A program made the position numbers and the translations under genes. From positions 1 to 64,000 of the forward strand of contig JAYRVH010000029.1 in the NCBI GenBank assembly GCA_041918615.1: a DNA stretch of 64,000 nucleotides, written 5' to 3'. Within the stretch, counting starts at the first letter, position 1, and each line of letters opens with the position of its first letter. This document shows, in pieces, positions 35,085 to 44,514 of the stretch. The notes below the pieces were generated by a model. It saw only the letters and a list, made by a program, of their open reading frames with translations, had not been told where the DNA came from and made no database searches. The DNA is from JAEUJM01 sp041918615 (GTDB lineage: Bacteria > Actinomycetota > Acidimicrobiia > Acidimicrobiales > DATDAH01).

Positions 35085-36260
35085 TCAGCGGTCGCGGACG
35101 AGCCGTCGTTGTTGTCGATGGATGGAGGTGGCCAGGTCCGACGCGGTCTCGAGGGACGACTCGACCAGTGCCTCGAGCTGGCGCAGGCGCTCGCGGACCG
35201 CAGGTTCGGGCGTCTCCTGCCCGGCCCGGAGGGACTCGGCCTGCTGGAGGCGCTCGGCCCGGGCGCCGAGCCGGGTGGCCACGTCGGCCACCGATCGTGC
35301 CGCCTTGGTCCAGTTGGCGCGGAACATCCCGATGTCGAAGCTGCCGTCACGGAGCCGGCCCGTCGCCAGGAGGTTCTCGGGCGGGCGCTTGAGGTCGCGC
35401 ACGACGCCCACCCAACTGAGGGCGGTCAGCAGGTAGAAGGTGGGGTCCCACTCCCACCAGAAGAACCCGTTGCGGCACGACCGGGGGGCGTGGTGGTGGT
35501 TGTTGTGCCAGCCCTCACCCATGGTGAGCACCGCGATCAGCGCCGAATTCCGGCTCGTGTCCTCGGTGGCGAAGCGCCGGCGACCGAAGACGTGGGCCAA
35601 CGAGTTCACGAAGAACACCGAGTGCCACAACAGGATCGTGGACAGGAAGAAGCCGAGCACCAGGCCGGGCCAGCCGCCGAGCAGGAAGCACGCGCCGGCG
35701 AGGGCGGCCGGGCCGAGCCAGTCGAACCGGTTCAGGAATCGGAGCTCGGGGAACCTGGCGAAGTCCGCGATCCGCTCGGTCTCGGTGGCGCCGAAGCGGT
35801 CACACAGGATCCAGCCCACATGGCTCCACCAGAACCCCTTCTGCGGCGAGTGCACATCACGCTCGGTGTCCGACCAGCGGTGGTGGTCGCGGTGGTGACC
35901 CGCCCACCAGAGGGGGCCTTTCTGCATGGCCGTCGTCCCGCCGAGGGCCATCAGGAACTGGGGCACGCGCGCCATGCGGTAGCTGCGGTGGGCGAAGTAG
36001 CGGTGGTAGCCGGCGGTGATGAAGAACATCCGGGCCCAGAACGTCACCAGGAGCAGGCCCACGGCCACCCTCGACACGCCCGTCCACAGCAACAGCAGCG
36101 GGGTGAGGTGGAACACGAGGAACGGTGTGGACGAACGCCAGTTGACCCGCTCGTCCGGGCGCCGACGCATCGTGGCGAGCGACTCGCCGGCGCCGTCGTC
36201 GAGGCTCGCGCCGGGCAAACCGTGGGGATACGCCTGCGGCGGGACGGTGGTGGTGGTCAT
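35085..36260 (-). CDS. acyl-CoA (delta-9) fatty acid desaturase
   Basis: 391 aa membrane di-iron desaturase. The three histidine boxes are HRYFAHRSY, HHRDHH and EGWHNNHHH. Four hydrophobic segments flank them. The C-terminal 90 residues are a charged coiled coil not needed for catalysis. ATG 36260 has AGGAG at good spacing. A 25-codon upstream frame (36334 to 36257) ends in an ATGA overlap with this start and could be a leader. Confidence 0.92.
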   Translation of the reverse strand: MTTTTVPPQAYPHGLPGASLDDGAGESLATMRRRPDERVNWRSSTPFLVFHLTPLLLLWTGVSRVAVGLLLVTFWARMFFITAGYHRYFAHRSYRMARVPQFLMALGGTTAMQKGPLWWAGHHRDHHRWSDTERDVHSPQKGFWWSHVGWILCDRFGATETERIADFARFPELRFLNRFDWLGPAALAGACFLLGGWPGLVLGFFLSTILLWHSVFFVNSLAHVFGRRRFATEDTSRNSALIAVLTMGEGWHNNHHHAPRSCRNGFFWWEWDPTFYLLTALSWVGVVRDLKRPPENLLATGRLRDGSFDIGMFRANWTKAARSVADVATRLGARAERLQQAESLRAGQETPEPAVRERLRQLEALVESSLETASDLATSIHRQQRRLVRDR

Positions 36261-36420
36261 GGGGCAACTCCTGGAGCGCGGGCCGTCCGATTCGACGTGC
36301 TGCCGTGGTCTGGAGCACCGCTGTACACCTCCATGGTACCGGCCGCCCGTCGACGGTCGACACCGCGGCGATCCCAGCAGTCGTGACCGCGGCCCGGCAC
36401 GGCCCCGTGACGTCGGGCGG

Positions 36421-37644
36421 TCAGACCCGTTCGATGATGATGGCGGGGGCCATGCCGCCACCGGCGCACATGGTGACCAGCCCGACCTGCAGGTCGCGTC
36501 GCTCGAGCTCGTCGAGCACGGTGCCGATCAGGATGGCGCCGGTCGCGCCGATGGGGTGCCCGAGGGCGATGGCGCCGCCGTTGACATTCACCTTGTCGCG
36601 GTCCAGGTCGAGGTCGCGGAGGAACTTCTCGGCCACGACCGCGAACGCCTCGTTGACCTCGATCAGGTCGACGTCGGCGAGCGTCATCCCCGCCTTGGCC
36701 AGCACCTTGCGAGCCGACGGCACCGGCGCGTTGAGCATGAGGGTCGGGTCGTCGCCCATGTTCGCGGTGGCCACCACGCGGGCTCGGGGCGTCAGACCGT
36801 GGGCCTTGGCGTGGTCCTCGCTCGCGATCAGCAGGGCGGCGGCGCCGTCCACCACCCCCGACGAGTTACCGGCATGGTGGACGTGCTGGATGTCGAGGTC
36901 GGGGTACCTCTGGTTGATCAGCTCGCGGAACGTGAGGCTGTCCTCGGTGTGGCGATAGTCGGCCACCGCGGGGAAGCTCGGCGAGAGCTGGGCCAGCGAC
37001 TCGACGGTGGTCTGGGGCCGGGGGAACTCCTCGTGGTCGAGGGCGACGGTGCCGTCCAGGTCGAGGACGGGCACGAGGCTCCTGTCGAAGCGGCCCTCGG
37101 CGATGGCGACTGCCGCCCGGCGCTGCGACTCGGCGGCGAGGGCGTCGAGCGCCTCGCGGGGTATGCCCTCGCTGCTGGCGATGGCGTCGGCGCACACCCC
37201 CTGGTGGGACTGCGGGTGGATCGCCTGCAGGTGCGCGTTGTTGGCCCCCATCGGCAGCAGGCCCTTCTTGGGCAGCGACATCATCTCGGTGCCGCCCGTC
37301 ACCACCAGGTCCTCCATGCCCGCCATCACCGCATGGGCGCCGTAGTTGGCGCTGGTGATGCCCGATCCGCAGAAGCGGTCCAGGGTGGCCCCGCTGGCGG
37401 TGACGTCGTAACCCGCGTCGAGCGCGGCCATCCGCCCCAGGTCACCGCTCTGCTCGCACACCTGAGAGCTCGTCCCCCAGATGACGTCGTCGACATCGGC
37501 GGTGTCGAACCCGTTGCGCTCGACCAGCGCCGCGAGCACCGTGGCCGCCAGGTGCTGGGGATGCAGGTGCGCCAACGCCCCCTTGCCCTGCTTCCCGATA
37601 CCCCGCGGGGTCCGGCATGCATCGATGATCAGCGCCTCAGCCAC
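36421..37644 (-). CDS. thiolase-family acetyl-CoA acetyltransferase
   Basis: 407 aa. Acyl cysteine in LDRFCGSGI, His in GGAIALGHPIGATG and second Cys in TMCAGGGMAPA. Sequence style fits the FadA-type beta-oxidation subgroup, unlike the thiolase at 15269. Probably upstream partner of no adjacent hydratase/dehydrogenase; lies beside the desaturase on the same strand with 160 bp between. Confidence 0.9.
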   Translation of the reverse strand: MAEALIIDACRTPRGIGKQGKGALAHLHPQHLAATVLAALVERNGFDTADVDDVIWGTSSQVCEQSGDLGRMAALDAGYDVTASGATLDRFCGSGITSANYGAHAVMAGMEDLVVTGGTEMMSLPKKGLLPMGANNAHLQAIHPQSHQGVCADAIASSEGIPREALDALAAESQRRAAVAIAEGRFDRSLVPVLDLDGTVALDHEEFPRPQTTVESLAQLSPSFPAVADYRHTEDSLTFRELINQRYPDLDIQHVHHAGNSSGVVDGAAALLIASEDHAKAHGLTPRARVVATANMGDDPTLMLNAPVPSARKVLAKAGMTLADVDLIEVNEAFAVVAEKFLRDLDLDRDKVNVNGGAIALGHPIGATGAILIGTVLDELERRDLQVGLVTMCAGGGMAPAIIIERV

Positions 37645-37817
37645 GTCACGTCCTCTTCCTGTCTTCCTGTGCGCCGGTCGCTCGTGCTGCCGGCCGGGGT
37701 CCCGACGACGCTACGCGCCGCTGCACCGCGATGTCGCAACGCCTGCCGGTGGTCGACCTCGGCGCGTCCACGACAGGTTCGCCGCGGGGTAGGCGCCGAT
37801 GGGGCAGGATCGAAGCC

Positions 37818-39188
37818 ATGACCGACGTCGCCGCCCTGTTCCATCGAGCAGCCGAGGTGGCCGCGGCCTACCGCGGGTCGGTGGCCGGCCTGCCCGTCCA
37901 CGCCGCGGCCGGCAGTGAGCAGCTGCGCACCGCGTTCGGCCTGCCACTACCCGAGACGCCGCTGCCCGCCGATCAGGTGCTCGACGAACTCGTCGCCGCG
38001 GCCGAACCGGGGCTGGTCCACACGGCCGGCGGGCGCTTCTTCGGGTTCGTGATCGGCGGCTCGCTCGACGTGGCCGTCGCCGCCGAGATGGTGACCGCCG
38101 GGTGGGACCAGTGTGCCTACAACCATGTCCTGACCCCGTCCGGAGCCGCGGCCGAAGCGGTGGCCGGCGGGTGGCTGAAGGACCTCCTCGGGCTTCCGGC
38201 AACGGCGTCGGTCGGGTTCGTCACCGGCGCCCAGGAGGCCAACACCGTGGGCATCGCCGCCGGACGCCACCACGTGCTGGCCGGGGCCGGGTGGGACGTC
38301 GAGGCCGACGGGCTGACCGGCGCGCCCCGCGTGCGCATCGTGGCCGGTGCCGAGCGCCACGCCACCATCGACCGGGCCCTACGCCTGTTGGGGCTCGGCA
38401 CCAACGCCCTCGAGCCCGTCGCCGTCGACCACAACGGCGCCATCCGGGCCGATGAGCTGGCCCGGGTGCTGGGTACCGCACCGCCGGGGCCGACCATCGT
38501 CTGCCTGCAGGCGGGCAACGTGAACACGGGAGCCTGCGATCCGCTGCGCGAGGGTGTCACTGCCGCCCATGCGCACGGGGCGTGGGTGCACGTCGATGGC
38601 GCCTTCGGGCTGTGGGCCGCGGCGAGCCCTCGGACCCGGGCGCTGGTCGACGGCATCGAGCTGGCCGACTCGTGGGGCTGCGACGGCCACAAGTGGCTCA
38701 ATGTGACCTACGACTCGGGCTTCGTGTTCTGCGCCCACCCCGAGGACCACGCCACTGCGGTGCGCTACTCGGCGGCCTACCTCACCGGGTCGGGCGGCGC
38801 CGACGCGGGGATGTCCGACTTCACCCTCGAGTCCTCTCGGCGCGCCCGCGGGTTCTCGGCCTGGGCGGTGCTGCGCCATCTCGGCCGCGGCGGCGTGGCC
38901 GAGATGGTCGACCACCTCTGCGCCATGGCCCAACGCCTCGCCGCCGGCCTCGAGGCGGGTGGCGGTCGTATCGCCAACGAGGTGGTGCTGAACCAGGTGC
39001 TGGTCGACTTCGGCGGCGACGATCGCAACGCCGCCATCGCCCAGGCGGTCCAGCACGACGGCACCTGCTGGCTGGCCACCACCGACTGGCAGGGCCGGCG
39101 TCTGCTGCGACTGTCCGTCTCGAGCTGCGCCACCACGGAGGAGGACGTCGACCGCTCGATCGAGTCGATCCTCCGCCACGCCCGCTGA
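37818..39188 (+). CDS. PLP-dependent group II decarboxylase/aminotransferase-like
   Basis: 456 aa. PLP lysine in CDGHKWLNV and cofactor Asp in WVHVDGAFGLWA. Related to glutamate/aromatic amino acid decarboxylases. FGFVIGGSLDVA near residue 75 and VTGAQEANTV support this. Start ATG 37818 follows a GATCGAAGCC leader. Substrate uncertain. Confidence 0.88.
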   Translation: MTDVAALFHRAAEVAAAYRGSVAGLPVHAAAGSEQLRTAFGLPLPETPLPADQVLDELVAAAEPGLVHTAGGRFFGFVIGGSLDVAVAAEMVTAGWDQCAYNHVLTPSGAAAEAVAGGWLKDLLGLPATASVGFVTGAQEANTVGIAAGRHHVLAGAGWDVEADGLTGAPRVRIVAGAERHATIDRALRLLGLGTNALEPVAVDHNGAIRADELARVLGTAPPGPTIVCLQAGNVNTGACDPLREGVTAAHAHGAWVHVDGAFGLWAAASPRTRALVDGIELADSWGCDGHKWLNVTYDSGFVFCAHPEDHATAVRYSAAYLTGSGGADAGMSDFTLESSRRARGFSAWAVLRHLGRGGVAEMVDHLCAMAQRLAAGLEAGGGRIANEVVLNQVLVDFGGDDRNAAIAQAVQHDGTCWLATTDWQGRRLLRLSVSSCATTEEDVDRSIESILRHAR

Positions 39189-39260
39189 CGGCCCGGATCT
39201 CGGCTGCTCGATCGGGTCGCTCCCCCCGTCGAGGCAGACGCCAGCCACAAGGGTCCGCCC

Positions 39261-39281
39261 TGCGGTGACGCCGTCACCGCA
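39261..39281. terminator. perfect 9-bp stem hairpin between convergent genes
   Basis: TGCGGTGAC-GCC-GTCACCGCA, midway between the decarboxylase stop and the acyltransferase stop. Likely terminates both; no T-tract. Confidence 0.6.
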
Positions 39282-39306
39282 CCACTCGCCGCCGGCCGGC
39301 CGGCGA

Positions 39307-40248
39307 TCAGCGCCGGCCGGCCCACAGGCGGTCGAGGCCGAACGCGGTGGCCACCCGGGTGGCGACGGGGTGGGGCAGGGTGCGGTGGAGGTCGTCGAGG
39401 TCGGCCTGCATGCGCTCGACGGTCTCGTCGTAGCAGGCCTGCACGGCGGCGGGGTCGTCGGCGGCATCGGGGCCGAGGTGCGACCAGTCGAGGGGCTCAC
39501 CCACCCGGGCCGTCACCTTGGCCGGCATCGGCCAGGTGGGCAGCTGCACCGGGGCGATCCCCCACGGCGGGCCCAGGACCACGGGCATGACGTTGATGCG
39601 CAGGCGGTCGAAGCCGAGACGCTTGGCCAAGGTCTCGCCGCGGGTGAGCACGATGATGGCGTCGTGGCTGCCATGGGCCACCAAGGGCACGACCGGCACG
39701 CCGTGGCGCAGGGCCAGGCGCACGAAGCCGGTGTGACCCTTCAGCTCGACGAGGTGCCGCTCGGTCCACGGCCGGTAGTCCTCCGCGTCGCCGCCGGGGT
39801 AGATCATGACCGGGTGGCCCCGGTCGAGGATGCGGTCGGCGTTCGCCTGGCTGGCGGGCACCGAGCCCATCTTGCGAGCGAGCGTCGCCGCGCCGGGGAT
39901 GCCGAAGACGAAGTCGAAGGACATGCTGTACAGCGGCGCCGCCGGGCCCCGCTCTTCGATCCACCGGTGCACGAAGGCCCAGTAGTCGGGCATGTAGATA
40001 CCGCCCGAGTGGTTGCCCACCACGAGGAAGGGGCCGGCGTCGGGCACGCGCTCGAAACCATGGATCTCCGGGTCGAACCAGCGCAGCCAGGCACCGATCA
40101 GCGGGTGGATGCGCTCGATGTAGGCCGGGTCACGCTGGTCGATGTCGGCGTGCAACTCGTGGTCCACCCGCGCCCGCAGCAGGTCCCACGGCGACCACGG
40201 CTTGTCGTGTCGACCCTCGGTGCCCGGAGCCTCAGGCTGTTCCCCCAT
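39307..40248 (-). CDS. LPLAT-superfamily acyltransferase
   Basis: 313 aa 1-acyl-glycerol-phosphate acyltransferase-like. The active-site block is VVGNHSGGIYMPD and the substrate block is MIYPGGDAEDYRPW. This diverged form is common in actinobacteria and may use wax, triacylglycerol or phospholipid acceptors. ATG 40248 gives a Pro/Glu-rich leader. Confidence 0.85.
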   Translation of the reverse strand: MGEQPEAPGTEGRHDKPWSPWDLLRARVDHELHADIDQRDPAYIERIHPLIGAWLRWFDPEIHGFERVPDAGPFLVVGNHSGGIYMPDYWAFVHRWIEERGPAAPLYSMSFDFVFGIPGAATLARKMGSVPASQANADRILDRGHPVMIYPGGDAEDYRPWTERHLVELKGHTGFVRLALRHGVPVVPLVAHGSHDAIIVLTRGETLAKRLGFDRLRINVMPVVLGPPWGIAPVQLPTWPMPAKVTARVGEPLDWSHLGPDAADDPAAVQACYDETVERMQADLDDLHRTLPHPVATRVATAFGLDRLWAGRR

Positions 40249-40382
40249 GGGGTCATTGCACCACCGGCGGGCCGCGGCCGGAAGGGGCGAAGGTCCCGAC
40301 CGGCGACCGCGAGACTTCACGAGCGGGGGGAGTCAGCGGGTGTCGAGCAGGCGGAGCGCCTCGTCGACGACGGTGACCTCGC

Positions 40383-41138
40383 TCACGAACCTGCGGGCTC
40401 GCCCCCGACGGCGTCGGATCGATCGGCGAAACCCACCTCTTTGTGGCTGCCGTCGCAGAGGGGCTTGTTCGCGGAAGCACCGCACCGGCACAACGTGACT
40501 CGGTTGCGGGCCTCGACGGCCGTGCCGCCGACGCTCACCGGCACCCCACCCGTGACCCACAGCGGGCCGTCGTCGAGCACCGCGATGGCCTGCGGCAGTA
40601 GCGGCTCGACGTCGTCGCCCTCGAAGGCGAAGGTGAGCGCTCCCGAAGGGCACTTCTCGATCATGGCGATGACCTGGGCGCGCACCGTGGACTCCTCGGT
40701 CTCGGAGACCTGCTTCCAGACGTTGGTGACCCGGGTGCCGCAGAACCCGGCGTGGACGCAGATCGAGCGGTCGTCACGCACCCGCACCCCCACGCCGCCG
40801 AGCATCTCGGCCCGCTCGTCGTAGGTGGACCCGGCGCGGTCCTCGGTCACGAATTCGCCCGAGCGGTGGCTGGCGTCACAGTACGGCTTCTCGGCCGAGA
40901 GGCCACAGCGACAGAGCAGGTACCGGTCGCCCGCGCCGGCGTCGAGGTGCTCGGTGGTCTCCCACGCCAGGGGTTCGCCGTGTTCGCTCTCGACGGCGCG
41001 GCGGCGGTAGAGCGCCACGCCTCCGCTCACCACGAGCGGACCGTTGGGGACGGCGTTGATGGCGGGGCCGGCAGGCGGCTCGTCGGCGGGCGGGGGCGGG
41101 GGCGGGGGCGGGGGCGATGGTGGTGGCGGTGGAGTCAT
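40383..41138 (-). CDS. CDGSH-ferredoxin-CDGSH iron-sulfur protein
   Basis: 251 aa with a poly-proline start written by a G-rich repeat in the DNA (about 41089-41116). Two CDGSH-type cluster motifs, CRCGLSAEKPYCDASH (about 95) and CRCGASANKPLCDGSH (about 220), bracket a divergent ferredoxin-like domain (ICVHAGFC ... KCPSGAL). Three iron-sulfur sites in one small protein suggest electron transfer or redox sensing. Divergent from a small gene plus MarR regulator, with an operator palindrome between. Confidence 0.88.
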   Translation of the reverse strand: MTPPPPPSPPPPPPPPPADEPPAGPAINAVPNGPLVVSGGVALYRRRAVESEHGEPLAWETTEHLDAGAGDRYLLCRCGLSAEKPYCDASHRSGEFVTEDRAGSTYDERAEMLGGVGVRVRDDRSICVHAGFCGTRVTNVWKQVSETEESTVRAQVIAMIEKCPSGALTFAFEGDDVEPLLPQAIAVLDDGPLWVTGGVPVSVGGTAVEARNRVTLCRCGASANKPLCDGSHKEVGFADRSDAVGGEPAGS

Positions 41139-41152
41139 GGCCCAGAGAGTAC

Positions 41153-41164
41153 CTGAACGTTCAG
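41153..41164. promoter_or_regulatory. operator-like palindrome CTGAACGTTCAG
   Basis: Perfect 12-bp palindrome in the 39-bp gap between the CDGSH gene and the small gene leading to marR. TATTGT (41166-41171) on one side and TACTCT on the other fit -10 boxes of divergent short-leader promoters. Likely bound by the MarR protein encoded at 41447 (inference). Confidence 0.6.
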
Positions 41165-41177
41165 CTATTGTGGCGAG

Positions 41178-41450
41178 GTGCTCACCGACGATGTCCACCG
41201 CGAGGTCCACGAGCGCTTCGCCGGCGCCGACCCTGCGGGGGCCGCCGCCCTCGCCCGCACCCATAGGTCCCATCCCGCACTGACCCCGCCCGTTGATCCC
41301 GTCGCCCCGGTGGGCCAGGACGAGCTGGTTGCCGTGGCCGGGCATTGGGACGCCCACCCAGCGAAGCTGGTCGAGGCGTGCCATCGGGGCCACCAACGTA
41401 GGGGCGACCATCTGTTCCTGGTGGTGGCCCGCCGGGTGCTCGGCGGGTGA
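41178..41450 (+). CDS. hypothetical small protein upstream of marR
   Basis: 90 aa from a GTG at 41178, His/Ala-rich, no membrane segment. Its stop overlaps the marR start as GTGA, so they are one operon. Family not recognised. Confidence 0.65.
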   Translation: MLTDDVHREVHERFAGADPAGAAALARTHRSHPALTPPVDPVAPVGQDELVAVAGHWDAHPAKLVEACHRGHQRRGDHLFLVVARRVLGG

Positions 41451-41941
41451 CGACCGCGACGACGCCCTGGCTGGACGACCGCGAGCTGGCCGCCTGGGTG
41501 GGCCTCATCAAGCTGGCGTCGCGCATCGTCACCCTCAGCGACGGCGCGCTGCGCCGCGACCACGGCATCTCCGGCCGGGACTACGAGCTGCTCCACCACC
41601 TGTCCGAGGCCGACGCGGACAGCGGCCACCGGCTGCGAGACCTGGCTCGGCTGATAGACGACACGTCGAGCTGCATCACCCACCGGGTCAACCGCCTCGT
41701 GGCCGACGGCCTGGTGGAGAAGCACGCCGATCCCGCCGACGGGCGGGCCCGCCGCATCCGCCTCACCGCCGCCGGGCGCGCCCTGCTCGACGCCGCCGCG
41801 TCAGGACACGTCGAACGGGTGCGTCGCTGGGTCATCGAGCCGCTCGACCGCCACGACCTCGACGAACTCGCCCGGCTCACCAGCGCCCTCACCACCCACC
41901 TACGCGCCGTCGACCCGGTCGATCGCCTGATCGAGGTTTGA
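41447..41941 (+). CDS. MarR-family transcriptional regulator
   Basis: 164 aa winged-helix repressor. SGRDYELLHHLSEA and LARLIDDTSSCITHRVNRLVADGLVEK form the DNA-binding wing, with a typical ADPADGRARRIRLT beta hairpin. Probably autoregulates through the palindrome at 41153 and also controls the divergent iron-sulfur gene. Confidence 0.92.
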   Translation: MTTATTPWLDDRELAAWVGLIKLASRIVTLSDGALRRDHGISGRDYELLHHLSEADADSGHRLRDLARLIDDTSSCITHRVNRLVADGLVEKHADPADGRARRIRLTAAGRALLDAAASGHVERVRRWVIEPLDRHDLDELARLTSALTTHLRAVDPVDRLIEV

Positions 41942-42040
41942 TCGGGCGGAACAGCAGAGCCGGTCGGGGGGTTGAGTGATCGACGGTCGCCGCGCGACGC
42001 CGACCGAACCCTGACGAACCACCGAGCCGACGAGGTACTG

Positions 42041-42457
42041 ATGTCCGACACCAACGACTGGAACGCCCAGATCATCGAGGAGTTCCGCGCCAACGACGGT
42101 CAGGTCGGCGGCCAGTTCGAGGGCGCACCGCTGCTCATCCTGCACAGCACCGGCGCCAAGTCGGGCCAGGAGCGGCTCGCGCCCATGATGTACCAGGCCG
42201 TGGGTGACGCCTACGCCATCTTCGCCTCCAAGGCCGGCGCCCCCACCCACCCCGACTGGTATCACAACCTCGTGGCGAATCCCGAGGCGTCCATCGAGGT
42301 GGGCACCGAGACCAAGAGGGTGCGGGCCGAGGTCGCCGGCGGCGACGAGCGCGACACGATCTGGACCACCCAGAAGGAGCGTTACCCCGGCTTCGCCGAG
42401 TACGAGGCCGCCACCACCCGCGAGATCCCCGTGGTGTTGTTGCACGTCCTCGACTGA
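42041..42457 (+). CDS. deazaflavin (F420)-dependent nitroreductase family protein
   Basis: 138 aa Ddn-like split barrel. LLILHSTGAKSGQERLAPM, HPDWYHNLVANPEASIEVG and YEAATTREIPVVLL are diagnostic. Uses reduced F420; physiological substrate unknown. Confidence 0.9.
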   Translation: MSDTNDWNAQIIEEFRANDGQVGGQFEGAPLLILHSTGAKSGQERLAPMMYQAVGDAYAIFASKAGAPTHPDWYHNLVANPEASIEVGTETKRVRAEVAGGDERDTIWTTQKERYPGFAEYEAATTREIPVVLLHVLD

Positions 42458-42491
42458 CGTCGTCCGGCGGACGCCCGTGGCCCGCGGCGAG

Positions 42492-42992
42492 CTACCAGAT
42501 GTTGTTGGCGCTGATCACCGCCGCGGCGCCGACGAGCGTGCCGGCCATGGCCCAGATCTGACGGTTCATCTGCCTGTGGAAGGTCGCGGTCAGGCGATCC
42601 TCCAGCCGTCCGATTCGATCATCGAAGCTCCGGTCCAGCTGGTCGATCCTGCTGTCCAATTGGTCGATCCTGCTGTCCAATTGGTCGATCCGGCTGTCCA
42701 ATTGGTCGATCCGGCCAGCCAAACGAGCGTCCAACTGGTCGATCCGACCCGTCAATCGAGCATCCATCTCGTCGACGCGGCGGTCGAGCGCGGCGACCTG
42801 GCGCCGGACGTCGACCACATCGGCTGCCACCCCGGCGACTCGCTCGCGCACGAGGGCCACGTCGTCCTTGGTGGCGACGTCAGCCCAACCGACCGGTGGC
42901 AGCAGGCCCATCAGGTCGTCGCCTCTCACCTCACCCAGCACCTCCCGGAGCCGCCCGTGCAGCTCGAAGCGGGCAGTTTCATCGATTTCCAT
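42492..42992 (-). CDS. coiled-coil protein with C-terminal membrane anchor
   Basis: 166 aa from the ATG at 42992 (MEIDETARF). The N-terminus has LLPPVGWADVATKDDV, seen in a common actinobacterial family of unknown role. Residues about 75-130 are a heptad coiled coil with the seven-residue unit LDSRIDQ repeated. One hydrophobic C-terminal helix (AMAGTLVGAAAVISA) likely anchors it in the membrane. Confidence 0.8.
   Translation of the reverse strand: MEIDETARFELHGRLREVLGEVRGDDLMGLLPPVGWADVATKDDVALVRERVAGVAADVVDVRRQVAALDRRVDEMDARLTGRIDQLDARLAGRIDQLDSRIDQLDSRIDQLDSRIDQLDRSFDDRIGRLEDRLTATFHRQMNRQIWAMAGTLVGAAAVISANNIW
42633..42716. repeat. 21-bp tandem repeat within coiled-coil gene
   Basis: Four copies (42633, 42654, 42675, 42696) of a 21-bp unit ending GGTCGATCC, near-identical and in frame, each encoding one heptad. 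The count is likely to vary between strains by slippage (inference). Confidence 0.9.
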
Positions 42993-43122
42993 GAGGGTTC
43001 CCCTCGTCTCGCTCGGTCGCAGAGGGGGAGTCGTGCCGCGATCCCGACGGTACCCCGACCAATGCCCGCGGACAAGGGCCGTCTCGGACCCCACCCACCG
43101 CCGGACGGGCGCCGGCGGCCCT

Positions 43123-44388
43123 TCAACGGGGAGTGACCCGAACCGGCACGGCCCGGTAGCCGCGAAGGGTCATGCGCGGCCGGCGGACGAGCGGCCCGTC
43201 GAGTTCGATGGTGCCGCAGCGCGTGAGGAGCGCGCCGAACACCTCTTGGCCCTCGGCTCGGGCCAGGTTGGCGCCGAGGCAGTAGTGGATTCCCGAGGCG
43301 AAGCTCATGGGCGGGCCGTCGTCGCGGCCGATGTCGAATCGGTCGGGGTCGGTGAAGTGGGCCGGGTCGCGGTTGGCCGCACCCAGCAGGGTGACCACGT
43401 TGGTGCCCACCGCAACCGGCTCGCCGGCCACGTCGGCGGGCTCGAGGGCGGTGCGCACGTCGAGCTGTACCGGTGAGTCCCAGCGCAGGATCTCCTCGAC
43501 CGCCGAGGGAAGCAGGCCGGGGTCGGCCCGTAGGCGGGCCATCTCGTCGGGGTGGGCCAGCAACGCCGCCGTGCCGTTGCCGATCAGGTTGGTGGTGGTC
43601 TCGAAGCCGGCCGCGAACAGCAGCATGGCCACGACGATGATCTCGCCGTCGCTGAGGGTGTCGCCGCCGTCGTTCACGGCGATGAGGTCGGACAGGAGGT
43701 CGTCGCGGGGGCGGGCGTGGCGCTCGGCCACGAGGTCGGCGAAGTAGGCCCACACCTCGTCGTTGGCGGCCTCGGCGGCCCGGAGCTCGTCGACGGTGGC
43801 GCCGGCCTCGATGCCGGCCGCGGCGGCGGTGATGAGGCTGCGGAACCGGGGCCAGTCGGCCTCGGGCACACCGACCATGGCGCCGATCACCGCCACCGGC
43901 AGGGGGAAGGCGATGGCCTCGAGCAGGTCGCCGCCGCCCGCCTCGACGAACCGATCGACCACGCTGCCGGCCAGCGTGGCGATGCGGGCCCGCATTTCCT
44001 CGACCCGCCGGGGCGTGAAGGCCCGTGACACCAGGCCGCGCTGGCGGGTGTGCTCGGGCGGGTTCAGGAAGAGGAGCGACAAGGGCCGCCGGTCACCCCG
44101 GCGGCGTTGCAGCAGCTCGCGGCGGAACTCGGCGGCGGCGGGGTCACTGCTTGGTATGAGACCCTCGCTCTCGCCGCCGCGGGTGGCCTTGCCGAACCGG
44201 CTGTCGCGGAGGGCCTCGCGGCAGTCGTCGTAGCGGCTGAGGAAGACGGCGCCCGTGGCGCTGTGGTGCACCGGGGCGATGCGGCGCAGGTGGTGGTAGT
44301 AGGGCGTCGGGTCGTCGATGCCGGCGTCAGTGAAGAACAACGCCGCCACCGTCTCGTCGGCGCTCATCGTGTCGGGCAGCGTGGTCAC
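43123..44388 (-). CDS. cytochrome P450
   Basis: 421 aa. Oxygen-binding helix LLFAAGFETTTNL, K-helix EEILRW and haem loop FASGIHYCLGANLARAE with the axial Cys. Soluble bacterial type that needs separate ferredoxin and reductase, none adjacent. GTG start. Substrate unknown. Confidence 0.94.
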   Translation of the reverse strand: MTTLPDTMSADETVAALFFTDAGIDDPTPYYHHLRRIAPVHHSATGAVFLSRYDDCREALRDSRFGKATRGGESEGLIPSSDPAAAEFRRELLQRRRGDRRPLSLLFLNPPEHTRQRGLVSRAFTPRRVEEMRARIATLAGSVVDRFVEAGGGDLLEAIAFPLPVAVIGAMVGVPEADWPRFRSLITAAAAGIEAGATVDELRAAEAANDEVWAYFADLVAERHARPRDDLLSDLIAVNDGGDTLSDGEIIVVAMLLFAAGFETTTNLIGNGTAALLAHPDEMARLRADPGLLPSAVEEILRWDSPVQLDVRTALEPADVAGEPVAVGTNVVTLLGAANRDPAHFTDPDRFDIGRDDGPPMSFASGIHYCLGANLARAEGQEVFGALLTRCGTIELDGPLVRRPRMTLRGYRAVPVRVTPR

Positions 44389-44514
44389 GTCGGTCCCCCC
44401 TTCGGTCCGGTCGGGATGATGTGCTCCAACCGTTGCGCGATCACACCCGCGGGCGCCACTCCCCTGCCCTGGCCGCCCGGGCTGGCCGGGCCTCTCCGCG
44501 CCCCCTGCCCCAGG

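Noticed and set aside
34230..36386. 718-codon plus frame opposite the secreted hydrolase and desaturase
   Set aside because: Opposite two well-supported genes and without any recognisable domain.
41083..41117. G-rich repeat as a G-quadruplex regulator
   Set aside because: It encodes the poly-proline start of the CDGSH protein; structure is possible, but a regulatory role cannot be supported from sequence.
42633..42716. 21-bp repeats as a protein-binding iteron or origin
   Set aside because: In frame and encoding coiled-coil heptads; no replication gene nearby.
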